64,000 nucleotides of DNA from Paenibacillus sp. LS1 (lineage in GTDB: Bacteria > Bacillota > Bacilli > Paenibacillales > Paenibacillaceae): positions 310,001 through 374,000 of the forward strand of contig NZ_JAPDOE010000004.1 of the NCBI RefSeq assembly GCF_026013365.1. Direction: 5' to 3'. The notes below the pieces were generated by a model. That model worked only from the letters and a program-made list of their open reading frames with translations. It did not search any database and was not told where the DNA came from. Positions 8,543 through 17,477 of this stretch are shown here, in pieces; the first letter of the stretch is position 1, and the number at the start of each line of letters is the position of its first letter. A program made the position numbers and the translations under genes.

Positions 8543-9742
8543 ATGCGCCGAATATCATGGATGCTTGCCATGGTATTGGTCTTATCGGCCTTACTTGCCG
8601 CCTGCGGGAAGAAGGATGCGGCAGCTGTGGTCAAAGATCTGAACGAAGTCGTAGGAGAGATGGAAAGTTACCAGGGGGCAGGCGTGATGACGCTGCATAC
8701 CGGAGATACGCCGCAGCAATACAAGGTCGAGGTATGGCATCAGAAGCCTTCCTATTATCGCATTGCTTTAACCAATGCCAAAAAGGATGTAACGCAGATT
8801 GTACTGCGTAATGATGAGGGTGTGTTTGTTCTGACGCCTAGCCAGAATAAAAGCTTCCGTTTCCAGAGCAACTGGCCAGATAACCAAGGACAGGTATATC
8901 TCTATGAAACATTGATTCGGAGCATTACGGGGGATACAACCCGTCAGTTTGCGGATGAGAAGGAGAGCTATGTTTTTGATGTAGCTGCCAATTATAATAC
9001 ACATGCACTCGTCAGACAGAAAATCTGGCTGAACAAATCGGATTACGCTCCGAAACAGGTGGAGGTATCCGACTCCAATGCCAATGTGGTCGTGGATGTG
9101 AAGTTTGATTCCTTCAAATTCGGTGCTGCATTTGAGAAAGACGCCTTTGACATGCAACGTAACATGACAGCCAATACAGAAGAAGGCGGCAAAACGGGAA
9201 CGGACTCTGGTGTGGCTCCTGCGGAGCAAACAGGTAATGAGGGCGGTAAAGAACCTGCCAATCCTCAGACGGCGCCAGAACCAGACGGAGCTGCCACGGA
9301 TGGACAGTCGGGTGTAGGTGGTGGCACAGAGCAGCAAGGTACAGAGGGTGCTGCAACAGGTCAGGAAGGCGAAGAGCCGACACTTGCAGAACCGGAAGGG
9401 GCAGACAGCTTCGGCGTGATTCAGCCGACCTATGCGCCGGAAGGCGTGCAGCTCAAGGATGATCAGATTCTGGAAGAAGCGGGAGACTACTCGGTTATGC
9501 TTCGTTATGAAGGAACATATAATTACACAATATTTGAAGCCAGACCACAGGATCGAGCCGTATCGCTTGCTCCATCCAGTGTAGTGGATCTTGGATTCAC
9601 ACTGGGGATGATCAGCGGAGATGCATTGCAGACTCTGACATGGATGACAGATGGTATAGAATATCGGATTACCAGTGCCGACCTGCCTCAGAACGAAATG
9701 GTACGCATTGCAACATCGATGCAGGAAGAGTCAGGCAAATGA
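8543..9742 (+). CDS. LolA-like sporulation/germination lipoprotein (YdcC-type)
   Basis: A secreted lipoprotein with a LolA-like fold. The N-terminus MRRISWMLAMVLVLSALLAAC ends in a lipobox with C21. I choose the ATG at 8543, which follows AAAGGGG; an upstream in-frame ATG at 8513 would put extra residues before the signal peptide. Residues ~25-205 match the LolA/YdcC domain; ~210-300 is a low-complexity Glu/Gly/Thr/Pro linker (GGKTGTDSGVAPAEQTGNEG); the C-terminal ~100 residues resemble a DUF4367-type domain. Its position just upstream of alr matches ydcC in B. subtilis. YdcC is regarded as a spore-phase lipoprotein, so a sporulation role is inferred. Confidence 0.8.
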   Translation: MRRISWMLAMVLVLSALLAACGKKDAAAVVKDLNEVVGEMESYQGAGVMTLHTGDTPQQYKVEVWHQKPSYYRIALTNAKKDVTQIVLRNDEGVFVLTPSQNKSFRFQSNWPDNQGQVYLYETLIRSITGDTTRQFADEKESYVFDVAANYNTHALVRQKIWLNKSDYAPKQVEVSDSNANVVVDVKFDSFKFGAAFEKDAFDMQRNMTANTEEGGKTGTDSGVAPAEQTGNEGGKEPANPQTAPEPDGAATDGQSGVGGGTEQQGTEGAATGQEGEEPTLAEPEGADSFGVIQPTYAPEGVQLKDDQILEEAGDYSVMLRYEGTYNYTIFEARPQDRAVSLAPSSVVDLGFTLGMISGDALQTLTWMTDGIEYRITSADLPQNEMVRIATSMQEESGK

Positions 9743-9791
9743 TTTTTGAACAAATGAACGAATAGTAGCATAAACATAAGGAATGCTAAGA

Positions 9792-9825
9792 AGCATCGGA
9801 GACCCGTTCTCCGGTGCTTTGTTTT
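9792..9825 (+). terminator. Rho-independent terminator after the YdcC-like gene
   Basis: A 10-bp stem (AGCATCGGAG with CTCCGGTGCT, one G-T pair), loop of seven, then TTGTTTT. It separates the lipoprotein gene from alr, which has its own promoter. Confidence 0.8.
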
Positions 9826-10015
9826 CGCCCAATAATGCAAAACGCGCTTCTACACATAGGGAACCGGGTAAATAATCGATATAAGCAGATTTTTGCTGGG
9901 GTGGAAAGTGAAATTTTGCCCTGCCAATCTCGCTTATCGGCCTTCTTCTGTGTTCGCATTTGTTCCTCAAACGGCGCACCTTGCATCTGTTTTTGAATGC
10001 GAAACTTCGGTTCAT

Positions 10016-10044
10016 TTGACAGTCACATGCTGGAGCATTACGAT
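10016..10044 (+). promoter_or_regulatory. Sigma-A type promoter for alr
   Basis: TTGACA at 10016-10021, 17-bp spacer, TACGAT at 10039-10044, about 48 bases before the GTG of alr. It is preceded by ~190 bp (9826-10015) in which I see no gene. Confidence 0.7.
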
Positions 10045-10092
10045 GGAGTCTGACGTGAGCCGGATTAAGATGATTAGAGAAGGTGACTTAAC

Positions 10093-11280
10093 GTGCAAGG
10101 ACAATATCGGCCGACCGAAGCGGAGATCAATTTGGATCATTTGTGTACTAACGTAGAAGCTTTCCGCGAGGCATTGCCTCAGGGCATGAAATTCCTCGCC
10201 TGTGTGAAGGCCAATGCCTATGGACACGGAGCGGTGGAGACGGCTAGAGAACTGGAACGAGTGGGTGTGGATTACTTAAGTGTTGCTTTTCTTGACGAAG
10301 CTCTGGAACTGCGACAATATGGGATTACGATTCCAATTCTGGTATTGGGTTATACGCCGCCGGAAGGGATCGCTGTTGCTTGGAAACATGATGTGACCAT
10401 CACGCTGTTCAGCAGGGAAGTGCTTGATGCCATTCGACATCTGGATGCGAGCACATTCGCTAACCAACTGAAGGTTCATATTAAAATCGACAGCGGCATG
10501 GGCCGATTAGGTCTGTTGCCTGGCGATGAGGCATTGGCTTTCATAGAGGAAGTGGCCTCGCTCGATCAGGTTATGCTGGAAGGTATGTTTACCCATTTTG
10601 CCAAAGCGGATGAAGAAGACAAAACCTATACACTGGAGCAGTATCGACGGTTCCAAAGCGTGGTTCATGCGCTCAGGGATCAGGGATGTGTCATCCCGAT
10701 TATACATACGGCGAACAGCGCCGCTGCCATTGATACACCGGAATTATCCTATGACATGGTACGTGTAGGAATCAGCCTGTACGGATTGTATCCTTCGGCT
10801 CAGGTGAATCATCAGGTGGTGAAGCTGTCCCCGGTATTGACGCTGAAGACGAAGGCGGTTCTGGTTAAAACACTGCCACCCCATTGGGGGATCAGTTACG
10901 GAACCCGTTATGTTACACAAGGGCACGAACGAATAGCGACCCTGCCGATCGGCTATGCAGACGGATTCTCAAGAATGCTGACAGGTAAAGCACAAGTGCT
11001 TGTGCGCGGCCGCCGCGTTCCTGTCGTCGGTACGATTTGCATGGATCAGTGTATGGTGTCGTTACAATCTTTCGCGGAAGAAGCGGAAGAAATTCAAGTC
11101 GGCGAAGAGGTTGTCCTCATCGGTCATCAGTCTGGTGGCGTTATAACCGCAGACGAGGTGGCAATCCAGCTCGGTACGATTGCTTATGAAGTGATCTGCA
11201 TGATGGCGCACCGCATTCCACGGGTCTACACCCGTGGGGGAGCAGAAGTCGCCAGAATCAATCCACTTTTGACATCCTGA
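10093..11280 (+). CDS. alr: Alanine racemase
   Basis: PLP enzyme interconverting L- and D-alanine for peptidoglycan. The PLP lysine is K39 in ACVKANAYGHG; the catalytic tyrosine region of the second domain is WGISYGTRY and the conserved PIGYADGFSR follows. At 395 residues it has the usual length with both the TIM barrel and the C-terminal beta domain. The start is GTG with GAAGGTGA upstream. It precedes the EndoAI/EndoA pair, the same order as alrA-ndoAI-ndoA in B. subtilis, which supports the assignment to the main vegetative racemase. A good sigma-A promoter lies just upstream. Confidence 0.97.
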   Translation: MQGQYRPTEAEINLDHLCTNVEAFREALPQGMKFLACVKANAYGHGAVETARELERVGVDYLSVAFLDEALELRQYGITIPILVLGYTPPEGIAVAWKHDVTITLFSREVLDAIRHLDASTFANQLKVHIKIDSGMGRLGLLPGDEALAFIEEVASLDQVMLEGMFTHFAKADEEDKTYTLEQYRRFQSVVHALRDQGCVIPIIHTANSAAAIDTPELSYDMVRVGISLYGLYPSAQVNHQVVKLSPVLTLKTKAVLVKTLPPHWGISYGTRYVTQGHERIATLPIGYADGFSRMLTGKAQVLVRGRRVPVVGTICMDQCMVSLQSFAEEAEEIQVGEEVVLIGHQSGGVITADEVAIQLGTIAYEVICMMAHRIPRVYTRGGAEVARINPLLTS

Positions 11281-11540
11281 CAGGTGAACTGGACGTCATT
11301 ACCAATAAACTTTTTTTCAGAACAGAAGGAAAACTGTCGGAGCATCTCGAATTATGTATGACGATAAGGATTTATATCCTGAAATGAGATGTTTGGTCTG
11401 TACGAATATTGTTCCCCGTGTTTATAATGGAGTACAGCATACTTGATATACTCGGGGCATATATATTCCTTTGTATAAAAGTTCTGGAAAAACGTAATAC
11501 TGGTTCACAATGGCGAAAGGTTTGTGGGGGTGGAAGAAAG

Positions 11541-11822
11541 GTGGCCAACTTGCAGAACACCAAGCGGATCATGATCAGTTTACCTGATTATCTTTTGCAG
11601 GAAGTGGATGGCATCGTAGCGCTGGAGAATTCCAACCGCAGCGAATTGATTAGGCAGGCTATGAAGCTGTATTTGACGGAGCGTAAGAAACGTTACATCC
11701 GTGAAACGATGCAGCGCGGATACATGGAGATGGCAAAAATTAATCTGACCATGGCATCCGAAGCCTTTCATGCGGAGGAAGATGCGGACAGCACTCTGGA
11801 CCGCTTAGTTAGCGGGGTGTAG
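11541..11822 (+). CDS. ndoAI: EndoAI-like antitoxin (CopG/ribbon-helix-helix)
   Basis: A 93-residue antitoxin with an N-terminal ribbon-helix-helix DNA-binding domain (NTKRIMISLPDYLLQEVDGI...NRSELIRQAMKLYL). The C-terminal ~45 residues are charged and helical, the part that in B. subtilis EndoAI blocks the toxin's RNA groove. The GTG at 11541 follows a GGGGGTGG site and gives the family-typical start; the frame is open further upstream without a better site. The toxin gene begins 3 bases after its stop. Autoregulation through the RHH domain is known for the family. A TATAAT at 11423-11428 is a candidate -10 element with no convincing -35. Confidence 0.92.
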   Translation: MANLQNTKRIMISLPDYLLQEVDGIVALENSNRSELIRQAMKLYLTERKKRYIRETMQRGYMEMAKINLTMASEAFHAEEDADSTLDRLVSGV

Positions 11823-11825
11823 ACA

Positions 11826-12176
11826 TTGATCGTAAAACGTGGTGACGTTTTTTTTGCGGATCTTTCTCCCGTTGTCGGTTCCGAGCAAGGTGGAGTCAGG
11901 CCGGTTCTGGTGATCCAGAATGATATCGGCAACCGGTTTAGTCCAACTTGTATTGTGGCGGCTATCACCGCCCAGATCCAGAAGGCAAAGCTGCCAACGC
12001 ATGTGGAAATTGATGCGGCGGCACACGGCTTTGACCGGGACTCGGTTATTTTGCTCGAACAAATACGGACGATTGATAAGCAGAGGCTGACTGACAAGAT
12101 TACCCATCTGGACGAGGAGACCATGAAATTGGTCAACGAAGCCTTACAGATCAGCCTTGGTTTAATCGATTTTTAA
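11826..12176 (+). CDS. ndoA: EndoA (MazF family) mRNA endoribonuclease toxin
   Basis: A 116-residue MazF-type ribosome-independent RNase. The sequence from MIVKRGDVFFADLSPVVGSE through GGVRPVLVIQNDIGNRFSPT is characteristic of the EndoA branch, in which Arg-25-type and Thr-48-type catalytic residues lie in these segments; both stretches are intact. The start is TTG. It is co-transcribed with the antitoxin. In B. subtilis EndoA cuts at UACAU; specificity here is inferred from similarity only. Unlike B. subtilis, no rsbRST-sigB genes follow. Confidence 0.95.
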   Translation: MIVKRGDVFFADLSPVVGSEQGGVRPVLVIQNDIGNRFSPTCIVAAITAQIQKAKLPTHVEIDAAAHGFDRDSVILLEQIRTIDKQRLTDKITHLDEETMKLVNEALQISLGLIDF

Positions 12177-12264
12177 GGCATTAGGTAGTGTCTTGTACAC
12201 TACTCTGCCATCCGTAGGCAATGGATGTTCCTGTGAGGGAACACACTAATTTCAGACTGTAACC

Positions 12265-12306
12265 AAAAGAGCGTATGGCATCCTTCGGGCTGTTGTACGC
12301 TCTTTT
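12265..12306 (+). terminator. Terminator after the toxin gene
   Basis: Stem AAAAGAGCGTA / TACGCTCTTTT around a GC-rich interior, ending in TTTTGATT. It is preceded by a small hairpin (12186-12202, TAGTGT/ACACTA). It ends the alr-ndoAI-ndoA transcript. Confidence 0.75.
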
Positions 12307-12411
12307 GATTAAAGCTTGATGAAAGCGTAGAACATTGGCGATCTTTTCGTTATAATGGAACCTGAGAAACCGTTTACCCGAAAGACCTATATATAGAGGT
12401 GGAGGAGACAT

Positions 12412-14601
12412 ATGAGCATTTACATCAATCAAGAGAAACTTCAGTTTCATTTACAGACCCGTGAGGCCAGTTACGTATTTCAGGTACTGCCTTCAGGATA
12501 TTTGGTGCATTTGTATTATGGCAAAAAATTACGCGACACCGATCTGAGCTGGTTGCATGTTCGTACAGAACGAGCATCTTTCAGTCCGAACCCGGTACCA
12601 GAGGACCGTACGATTTCATTTGATACATTGGCAGTGGAACTACCCGTGTATGGCACAAGTGATTTCCGTAATCCGGCAATCCAACTGGAACTTGAGAATG
12701 GTTCAACGGTTTCGGAGTTTACGTATACAGGCCATCGATTGGTCAAAGGAAAGACAGAGCTTACTGGATTGCCAGCAACGTATGTTGAATCCGATGAAGA
12801 AGCAGAGACGCTGGTTATTGAGTTGGAAGACCGCGTTGCAGGCATCAAAATCGAGCTTTCCTATACAGCCTTTACGGCATTTAATGCGATAACACGCTCC
12901 ATGCGTATCGTTAATGAGAGCGCTACCTCAGTGAATGTGGTGCGTGCGCTCAGTTCATCTGTTGATTTCCCGCATGCAGATTATGAATTGTTGCAATTGT
13001 CAGGAGCTTGGACACGGGAACGTGATATCGTTCGCAGAAAGCTTGCTTCAGGCCTGCAAGGAATTGAGAGCCGTCGTGGTTCAAGCAGTCACCAGCAGAA
13101 TCCATTTATTGCGCTGATGACACCAGGCACGGATGAAGATCAGGGTGAAGTCTATGGATTCAGTCTCGTCTATAGCGGTAGCTTCACTGCACAGGCTGAA
13201 GTGGATCAGTTCCACACCACCCGTGTGTCGCTCGGGATAAATCCGTTCGAGTTCAGCTGGAAGCTGGAGCCACAGGAAACGTTCCAGACACCTGAGACGG
13301 TTATGGTATATTCGGATGCAGGTCTGGATGGTATGTCTCAGTCGTACCATGAACTGTACCGGGAGCGTCTTGCACGTGGTAAGTTCCGCAATGCGGAACG
13401 TCCGGTTCTGGTCAATAACTGGGAAGCGACTTATTTTGGATTCAATGCGGACAAGATTGAACAGATCGCTCGAGCCGGACAGAAGCTGGGTATTGAGTTG
13501 TTTGTCTTGGATGATGGTTGGTTTGGACACCGGGACAGCGACAATTCCTCGTTGGGCGACTGGATTGTAGATAAGAACAAATTGCCACAGGGTCTGGATG
13601 ATCTGGCTAACCGGGTAACAGGTCTGGACATGCAGTTCGGATTGTGGTTTGAGCCTGAGATGATCTCACCAGACAGTGAGCTGTACCGTGCGCACCCAGA
13701 CTGGTGTCTGCATGTGCCAGATCGTCGCCGGACAGAAGGACGTCAGCAACTGGTACTCGACTTCTCTCGTCAGGATGTACGTGATGAGATTGTACGCATG
13801 TTAACAGATGTACTTGGTTCGGCACCAATCACTTATGTGAAATGGGACATGAACCGGAATATGACGGAAGTGGGTTCTGCGTTGCTTCCGGCAGACAGAC
13901 AGCGTGAGACAGCGCATCGTTACATGTTGGGGTTGTACGACGTCATGGAACGAATCACTTCGGCATTCCCGAACATTCTGTTCGAGAGCTGTTCAGGTGG
14001 TGGTGGCCGCTTCGATCCAGGTATGCTGTATTACATGCCACAGACGTGGACAAGTGACAACACCGATGCGATCTCCCGTCTGCGGATTCAATACGGTACG
14101 AGTCTTGTGTACCCAGTGAGTTCGATGGGATCGCATATCTCGGCGGTACCGAATCATCAGGTGAACCGGATCACTTCTCTTGAAATTCGGGGACATGTTG
14201 CAATGTCGGGCAACTTCGGGTATGAGCTGGATCTGACGAAATTCACGGAGGAAGAGAACGAAATCGTGAAAGCGCAGGTTGAGCTGTACAAAGAGATCCG
14301 TGGAACGGTTCAATATGGAACATTCCGTCGCTTGCTCAGTCCGTTTGAAGGTAATGAGACAGCGTGGATGTTTATTGCACCAGACGGAAGCGAAGCCGTT
14401 GTATTCTACTTCCGCGTGCTCTCTGAGCCTAATGCTCCACTTCAGCGCCTGAAGCTGAAAGGATTGGACCCTAATGCGGATTACCGTCTGAAAGGCGGCT
14501 CGGAGACCTTTACCGGCGATGCCTTGATGTATGGTGGTATTTCGGTGGGCAGTGCATCAGGAGACTATCTGAGCGAAATGTTCCGGTTCGAGCGCGTCTA
14601 G
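12412..14601 (+). CDS. Alpha-galactosidase, GH36
   Basis: A 729-residue cytoplasmic GH36 enzyme hydrolysing alpha-1,6-galactosides such as melibiose and raffinose. The N-terminal beta-sandwich is followed by the barrel: NNWEATYFGFNADKIEQIA, FVLDDGWFGHRDSDNSSLGDW, the nucleophile Asp in YVKWDMNRNMTE, the acid/base Asp in WTSDNTDAISRLRIQYG, and FESCSGGGGRFDPGMLYY between them. There is no signal peptide. The start ATG has GGTGGAGG. No sugar transporter or regulator adjoins it, so it appears to stand alone; substrate uptake must be encoded elsewhere. A structured repeat follows its stop. Confidence 0.95.
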   Translation: MSIYINQEKLQFHLQTREASYVFQVLPSGYLVHLYYGKKLRDTDLSWLHVRTERASFSPNPVPEDRTISFDTLAVELPVYGTSDFRNPAIQLELENGSTVSEFTYTGHRLVKGKTELTGLPATYVESDEEAETLVIELEDRVAGIKIELSYTAFTAFNAITRSMRIVNESATSVNVVRALSSSVDFPHADYELLQLSGAWTRERDIVRRKLASGLQGIESRRGSSSHQQNPFIALMTPGTDEDQGEVYGFSLVYSGSFTAQAEVDQFHTTRVSLGINPFEFSWKLEPQETFQTPETVMVYSDAGLDGMSQSYHELYRERLARGKFRNAERPVLVNNWEATYFGFNADKIEQIARAGQKLGIELFVLDDGWFGHRDSDNSSLGDWIVDKNKLPQGLDDLANRVTGLDMQFGLWFEPEMISPDSELYRAHPDWCLHVPDRRRTEGRQQLVLDFSRQDVRDEIVRMLTDVLGSAPITYVKWDMNRNMTEVGSALLPADRQRETAHRYMLGLYDVMERITSAFPNILFESCSGGGGRFDPGMLYYMPQTWTSDNTDAISRLRIQYGTSLVYPVSSMGSHISAVPNHQVNRITSLEIRGHVAMSGNFGYELDLTKFTEEENEIVKAQVELYKEIRGTVQYGTFRRLLSPFEGNETAWMFIAPDGSEAVVFYFRVLSEPNAPLQRLKLKGLDPNADYRLKGGSETFTGDALMYGGISVGSASGDYLSEMFRFERV

Positions 14602-14856
14602 ATAAGTGAATTACATTTTATTTACACGGATACTACGATGACAGAACAACCTTCCAATCGCTGTTATCCCCGGATTTTCCCTTTTCTCAAAGGGAAAATC
14701 CGGGGATAGCGTATGCTTCCGATGTAGCTTTCTTTCAGAAAGCTTTTAGGCGAAGTGTATGCTTTCGAAGTAGCTTTCTGCAGAAAGCTTGTAGCTTCGC
14801 TTTTTCAGGTTTTTTCTGTCCTCTCCGTCATCGTGTAAATGAACAGTTTCACTTAT
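14602..14856 (+). repeat. Interspersed structured repeat, copy A
   Basis: A 255-bp element bounded by complementary arms ATAAGTGAA (14602-14610) and TTCACTTAT (14848-14856), with a second pair inside (ATTTACACG at 14620 and CGTGTAAAT to 14840). It holds an 18-bp perfect hairpin (ATCCCCGGATTTTCCCTT and its complement, around 14667-14708) and a tandem duplication of about 45 bp (GTATGCTTCCGATGTAGC and GTATGCTTTCGAAGTAGC, roughly 14711-14800). Shared blocks with copy B, in reverse orientation at 53520-53695, include GAACAACCTTCC, ATCGCTGTTATCCCC and TTCAGGTTTTTT. No ORF is apparent in it. Confidence 0.85.
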
Positions 14857-14893
14857 TAGATTGCTATTGAATTTAAAGTTTTAAACAAGTAAG

Positions 14894-14933
14894 GACCGAG
14901 GAGCGTCGTGATGACGTTTTTCGGTCTTTTTTT
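14894..14933 (+). terminator. Terminator before tex
   Basis: Stem GACCGA...GCGTC paired with GACGT...TCGGTC, followed by TTTTTTT. It lies downstream of repeat copy A and probably ends read-through from the galactosidase gene. The remaining ~200 bp to tex contain only its leader. Confidence 0.75.
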
Positions 14934-15134
14934 GCCGTAATGGGGAAGGCTGGAGGATGACATCATTCTGTCAGAACTTGTATGCTTGCGGATTGATGGA
15001 AATCTGGACGTGATTTTGTGATAATATAGGGTAGAGTGGAAGAAACAAATGGTTTAACAATACTGTAATTACAGCAGCAAAGCTGCCCTGAAATGATTGT
15101 AACGAACGATTCAGGAAGGAAAGAGGGATTTATT

Positions 15135-17357
15135 TTGTCTGAACAGGAAACGGTTCTGGAACCCAATGAAGAAACAATAAAGGCAGAACGCCATGAACGA
15201 ATCATCAAACAGGTAGCCAAGGAACTGTCACTGTCCTTGAAGCAGGTCCGCACAACGTCGGAGCTTCTGGACGAAGGCAATACGATTCCATTTATCGCCC
15301 GCTACCGTAAAGAAATGACTGGAGAGCTGGATGAGAACCAGCTGCGATCGATTGAAGAACGCATTGTGTATCTGCGCAATCTTGAGGATCGCAAATTGGA
15401 AGTCATCCGTATTATAGAGGAACAGGGCAAGCTGACCGGAGAACTGAAGAAATCCATTACCCAGGCTGTGAAGCTGCAGGAAGTGGAAGACTTGTATCGT
15501 CCTTACCGTCAGAAGCGGAAAACGCGTGCCAGCGTGGCAAAAGAAAAAGGTCTTGAACCCCTTGCTGTATGGATCTGGGGTCAACCGAAACAAGGAGATG
15601 TACTCCAGGAAGCTGCGCAGTATATCAATGCTGAACTGGGTGTAGAAGATGCGGAGTCGGCGCTTCAGGGAGCCAAAGACATTCTCGCGGAGAACATCGC
15701 AGATGATGCTGCCATTCGTGCCTGGATTCGTAGGTACACACTCGATCACGGGATGCTGACTTCGGAAGCGAAGGATGCGCAAGAGGAGTCCGTGTACGAG
15801 AATTATTATGATTACCGCGAATTAGCCAAAAAGATGCCTCCACACCGTATTCTCGCGATTAATCGCGGTGAACGTGAGAGTATTCTGAAAGTAGGCCTGG
15901 ACGTACAGGCAGAACCGGCCCATCGTCATATGGAAGGACAGATCATTCGTGGTGCTTCTGCCGTGCAGGATATCCTGCGTGATGTGATTGAAGATGCATA
16001 CAAGCGGCTGATTGCGCCTTCCATCGAACGTGAAGTTCGTGGAGAACTGACGGAAAAAGGTGAAAATCAGGCCATATCGGTATTCTCGGCCAATCTGCGT
16101 AACCTGTTGCTTCAACCGCCGATTCATGGTAAACGTGTGCTGGGTGTCGATCCGGCCTATCGTACCGGTTGTAAACTGGCTGTAGTAGATGATACGGGCA
16201 AACTGCTGGAAGTGGCTGTGACCTACCCAACGCCACCACACAACAAGAAACGTGAAGCTGCGGAAGTATTCCATCGGATGATCAAGCAATATGATATCGG
16301 ACTGATCGTCATTGGTAATGGTACCGGATCACGTGAAACAGAGCAATTTGTTGCCGAGATCATTCAGGAGAACGGTGATGAAAGTCTCGTATATCTGATT
16401 GTTAACGAAGCAGGCGCGAGTGTATATTCTGCATCAAAGCTGGCCCAGGAAGAATTCCCAGATCTGGATGTTGCGGAGCGCAGTGCAGCTTCCATTGCAC
16501 GCCGTGTACAAGACCCGCTTGCGGAGTTGGTTAAGATTGATCCCAAAGCCATTGGCGTGGGTCAATATCAGCATGACGTATCTCAGAAAATCCTGGAAGA
16601 AAGCCTGAAAGCTGTCGTGGAATCCGCAGTTAACCATGTGGGTGTGGATGTGAATACGGCATCACCTTCGTTGCTGTCATATGTTGCCGGAGTTAACGCT
16701 ACGATTGCCAAAAACATCGTGAAGTACCGCGAAGAAAATGGCCGGTTTTCGAACCGCCGTCAGCTTCAGAAGGTACCACGTCTGGGCGCCAAAACGTATG
16801 AGCAGTGCGTAGGTTTCATGCGTATTGGTGAGGGCGAGAATCCATTGGATCGTACACCGATTCACCCTGAGTCCTACAAAGTGGTTGATCAGCTGTTCAA
16901 GGAGCTTCAGGTTGCACTGGACAAGCTGGGCAGCAAGGAACTGTCGGTATTACTTTCAGAGCAACAGCCAGAACAATTGGCTGTGAAACTGGACGTAGGT
17001 GTGCCTACATTGCGTGACATTCTGGACAGCTTGCAGCGTCCGGGGCGTGACCCGCGTGAAGAAATGCCGTTGCCAATCTTCCGTACAGATGTATTGAAAA
17101 TTGAGGATCTGGTGGAAGGCATGGAGCTGCAAGGTACGGTTCGGAACGTTATTGATTTCGGTGCTTTTGTTGATATTGGGATCAAGAGTGATGGGCTTGT
17201 CCATATCTCGCAGCTCAGCAACGGGTATGTTAAACATCCGATGGACGTTGTGTCTGTCGGGGATAATGTAACAGTCTGGGTTATGAATGTGGATACCAAA
17301 AAAGGCCGTGTCGGCCTTACGATGAAGAAGCCGGCGTCTGCGCAACAGTCTTCCTAA
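15135..17357 (+). CDS. tex: Tex family transcription accessory/RNA-binding protein
   Basis: A 740-residue Tex homologue (B. subtilis YdcI). Order of domains: N-terminal helical Tex region (RYRKEMTGELDENQLR), YqgF/RNase H-like domain (HGKRVLGVDPAYRTGCKLAVVD; GNGTGSRETE), helix-hairpin-helix (NHVGVDVNTASPSLLSYVAG), and a C-terminal S1 domain (GMELQGTVRNVIDFGAFVDI). The TTG at 15135 has AGGAAGG and AAAGAGGG upstream and starts SEQETVLEP; an in-frame ATG at 15093 would add 14 residues. It lies near cmpA and sprT as in B. subtilis. The protein binds nucleic acid; its precise cellular job is not settled. Confidence 0.95.
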   Translation: MSEQETVLEPNEETIKAERHERIIKQVAKELSLSLKQVRTTSELLDEGNTIPFIARYRKEMTGELDENQLRSIEERIVYLRNLEDRKLEVIRIIEEQGKLTGELKKSITQAVKLQEVEDLYRPYRQKRKTRASVAKEKGLEPLAVWIWGQPKQGDVLQEAAQYINAELGVEDAESALQGAKDILAENIADDAAIRAWIRRYTLDHGMLTSEAKDAQEESVYENYYDYRELAKKMPPHRILAINRGERESILKVGLDVQAEPAHRHMEGQIIRGASAVQDILRDVIEDAYKRLIAPSIEREVRGELTEKGENQAISVFSANLRNLLLQPPIHGKRVLGVDPAYRTGCKLAVVDDTGKLLEVAVTYPTPPHNKKREAAEVFHRMIKQYDIGLIVIGNGTGSRETEQFVAEIIQENGDESLVYLIVNEAGASVYSASKLAQEEFPDLDVAERSAASIARRVQDPLAELVKIDPKAIGVGQYQHDVSQKILEESLKAVVESAVNHVGVDVNTASPSLLSYVAGVNATIAKNIVKYREENGRFSNRRQLQKVPRLGAKTYEQCVGFMRIGEGENPLDRTPIHPESYKVVDQLFKELQVALDKLGSKELSVLLSEQQPEQLAVKLDVGVPTLRDILDSLQRPGRDPREEMPLPIFRTDVLKIEDLVEGMELQGTVRNVIDFGAFVDIGIKSDGLVHISQLSNGYVKHPMDVVSVGDNVTVWVMNVDTKKGRVGLTMKKPASAQQSS

Positions 17358-17372
17358 GTAATAGGATTGGAG

Positions 17373-17401
17373 AACAGCCTTCCCTGACCAGGAAGGCTGT
17401 T
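17373..17401 (+). terminator. Terminator-like hairpin after tex
   Basis: Perfect 11-bp stem AACAGCCTTCC / GGAAGGCTGTT with a 7-base loop. The T-tract is short (TTGTGT). Confidence 0.7.
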
Positions 17402-17477
17402 TGTGTCGACAATAATGGTCCCGTTATCCGTTCAAATGCTACTGATAAGTACGGTGGCTATGATCATGGACTTTTTC

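Noticed and set aside
12181..12264. T-box or other leader RNA before the alpha-galactosidase gene
   Set aside because: Small hairpins are present, but none of the conserved riboswitch or T-box sequence blocks are found.
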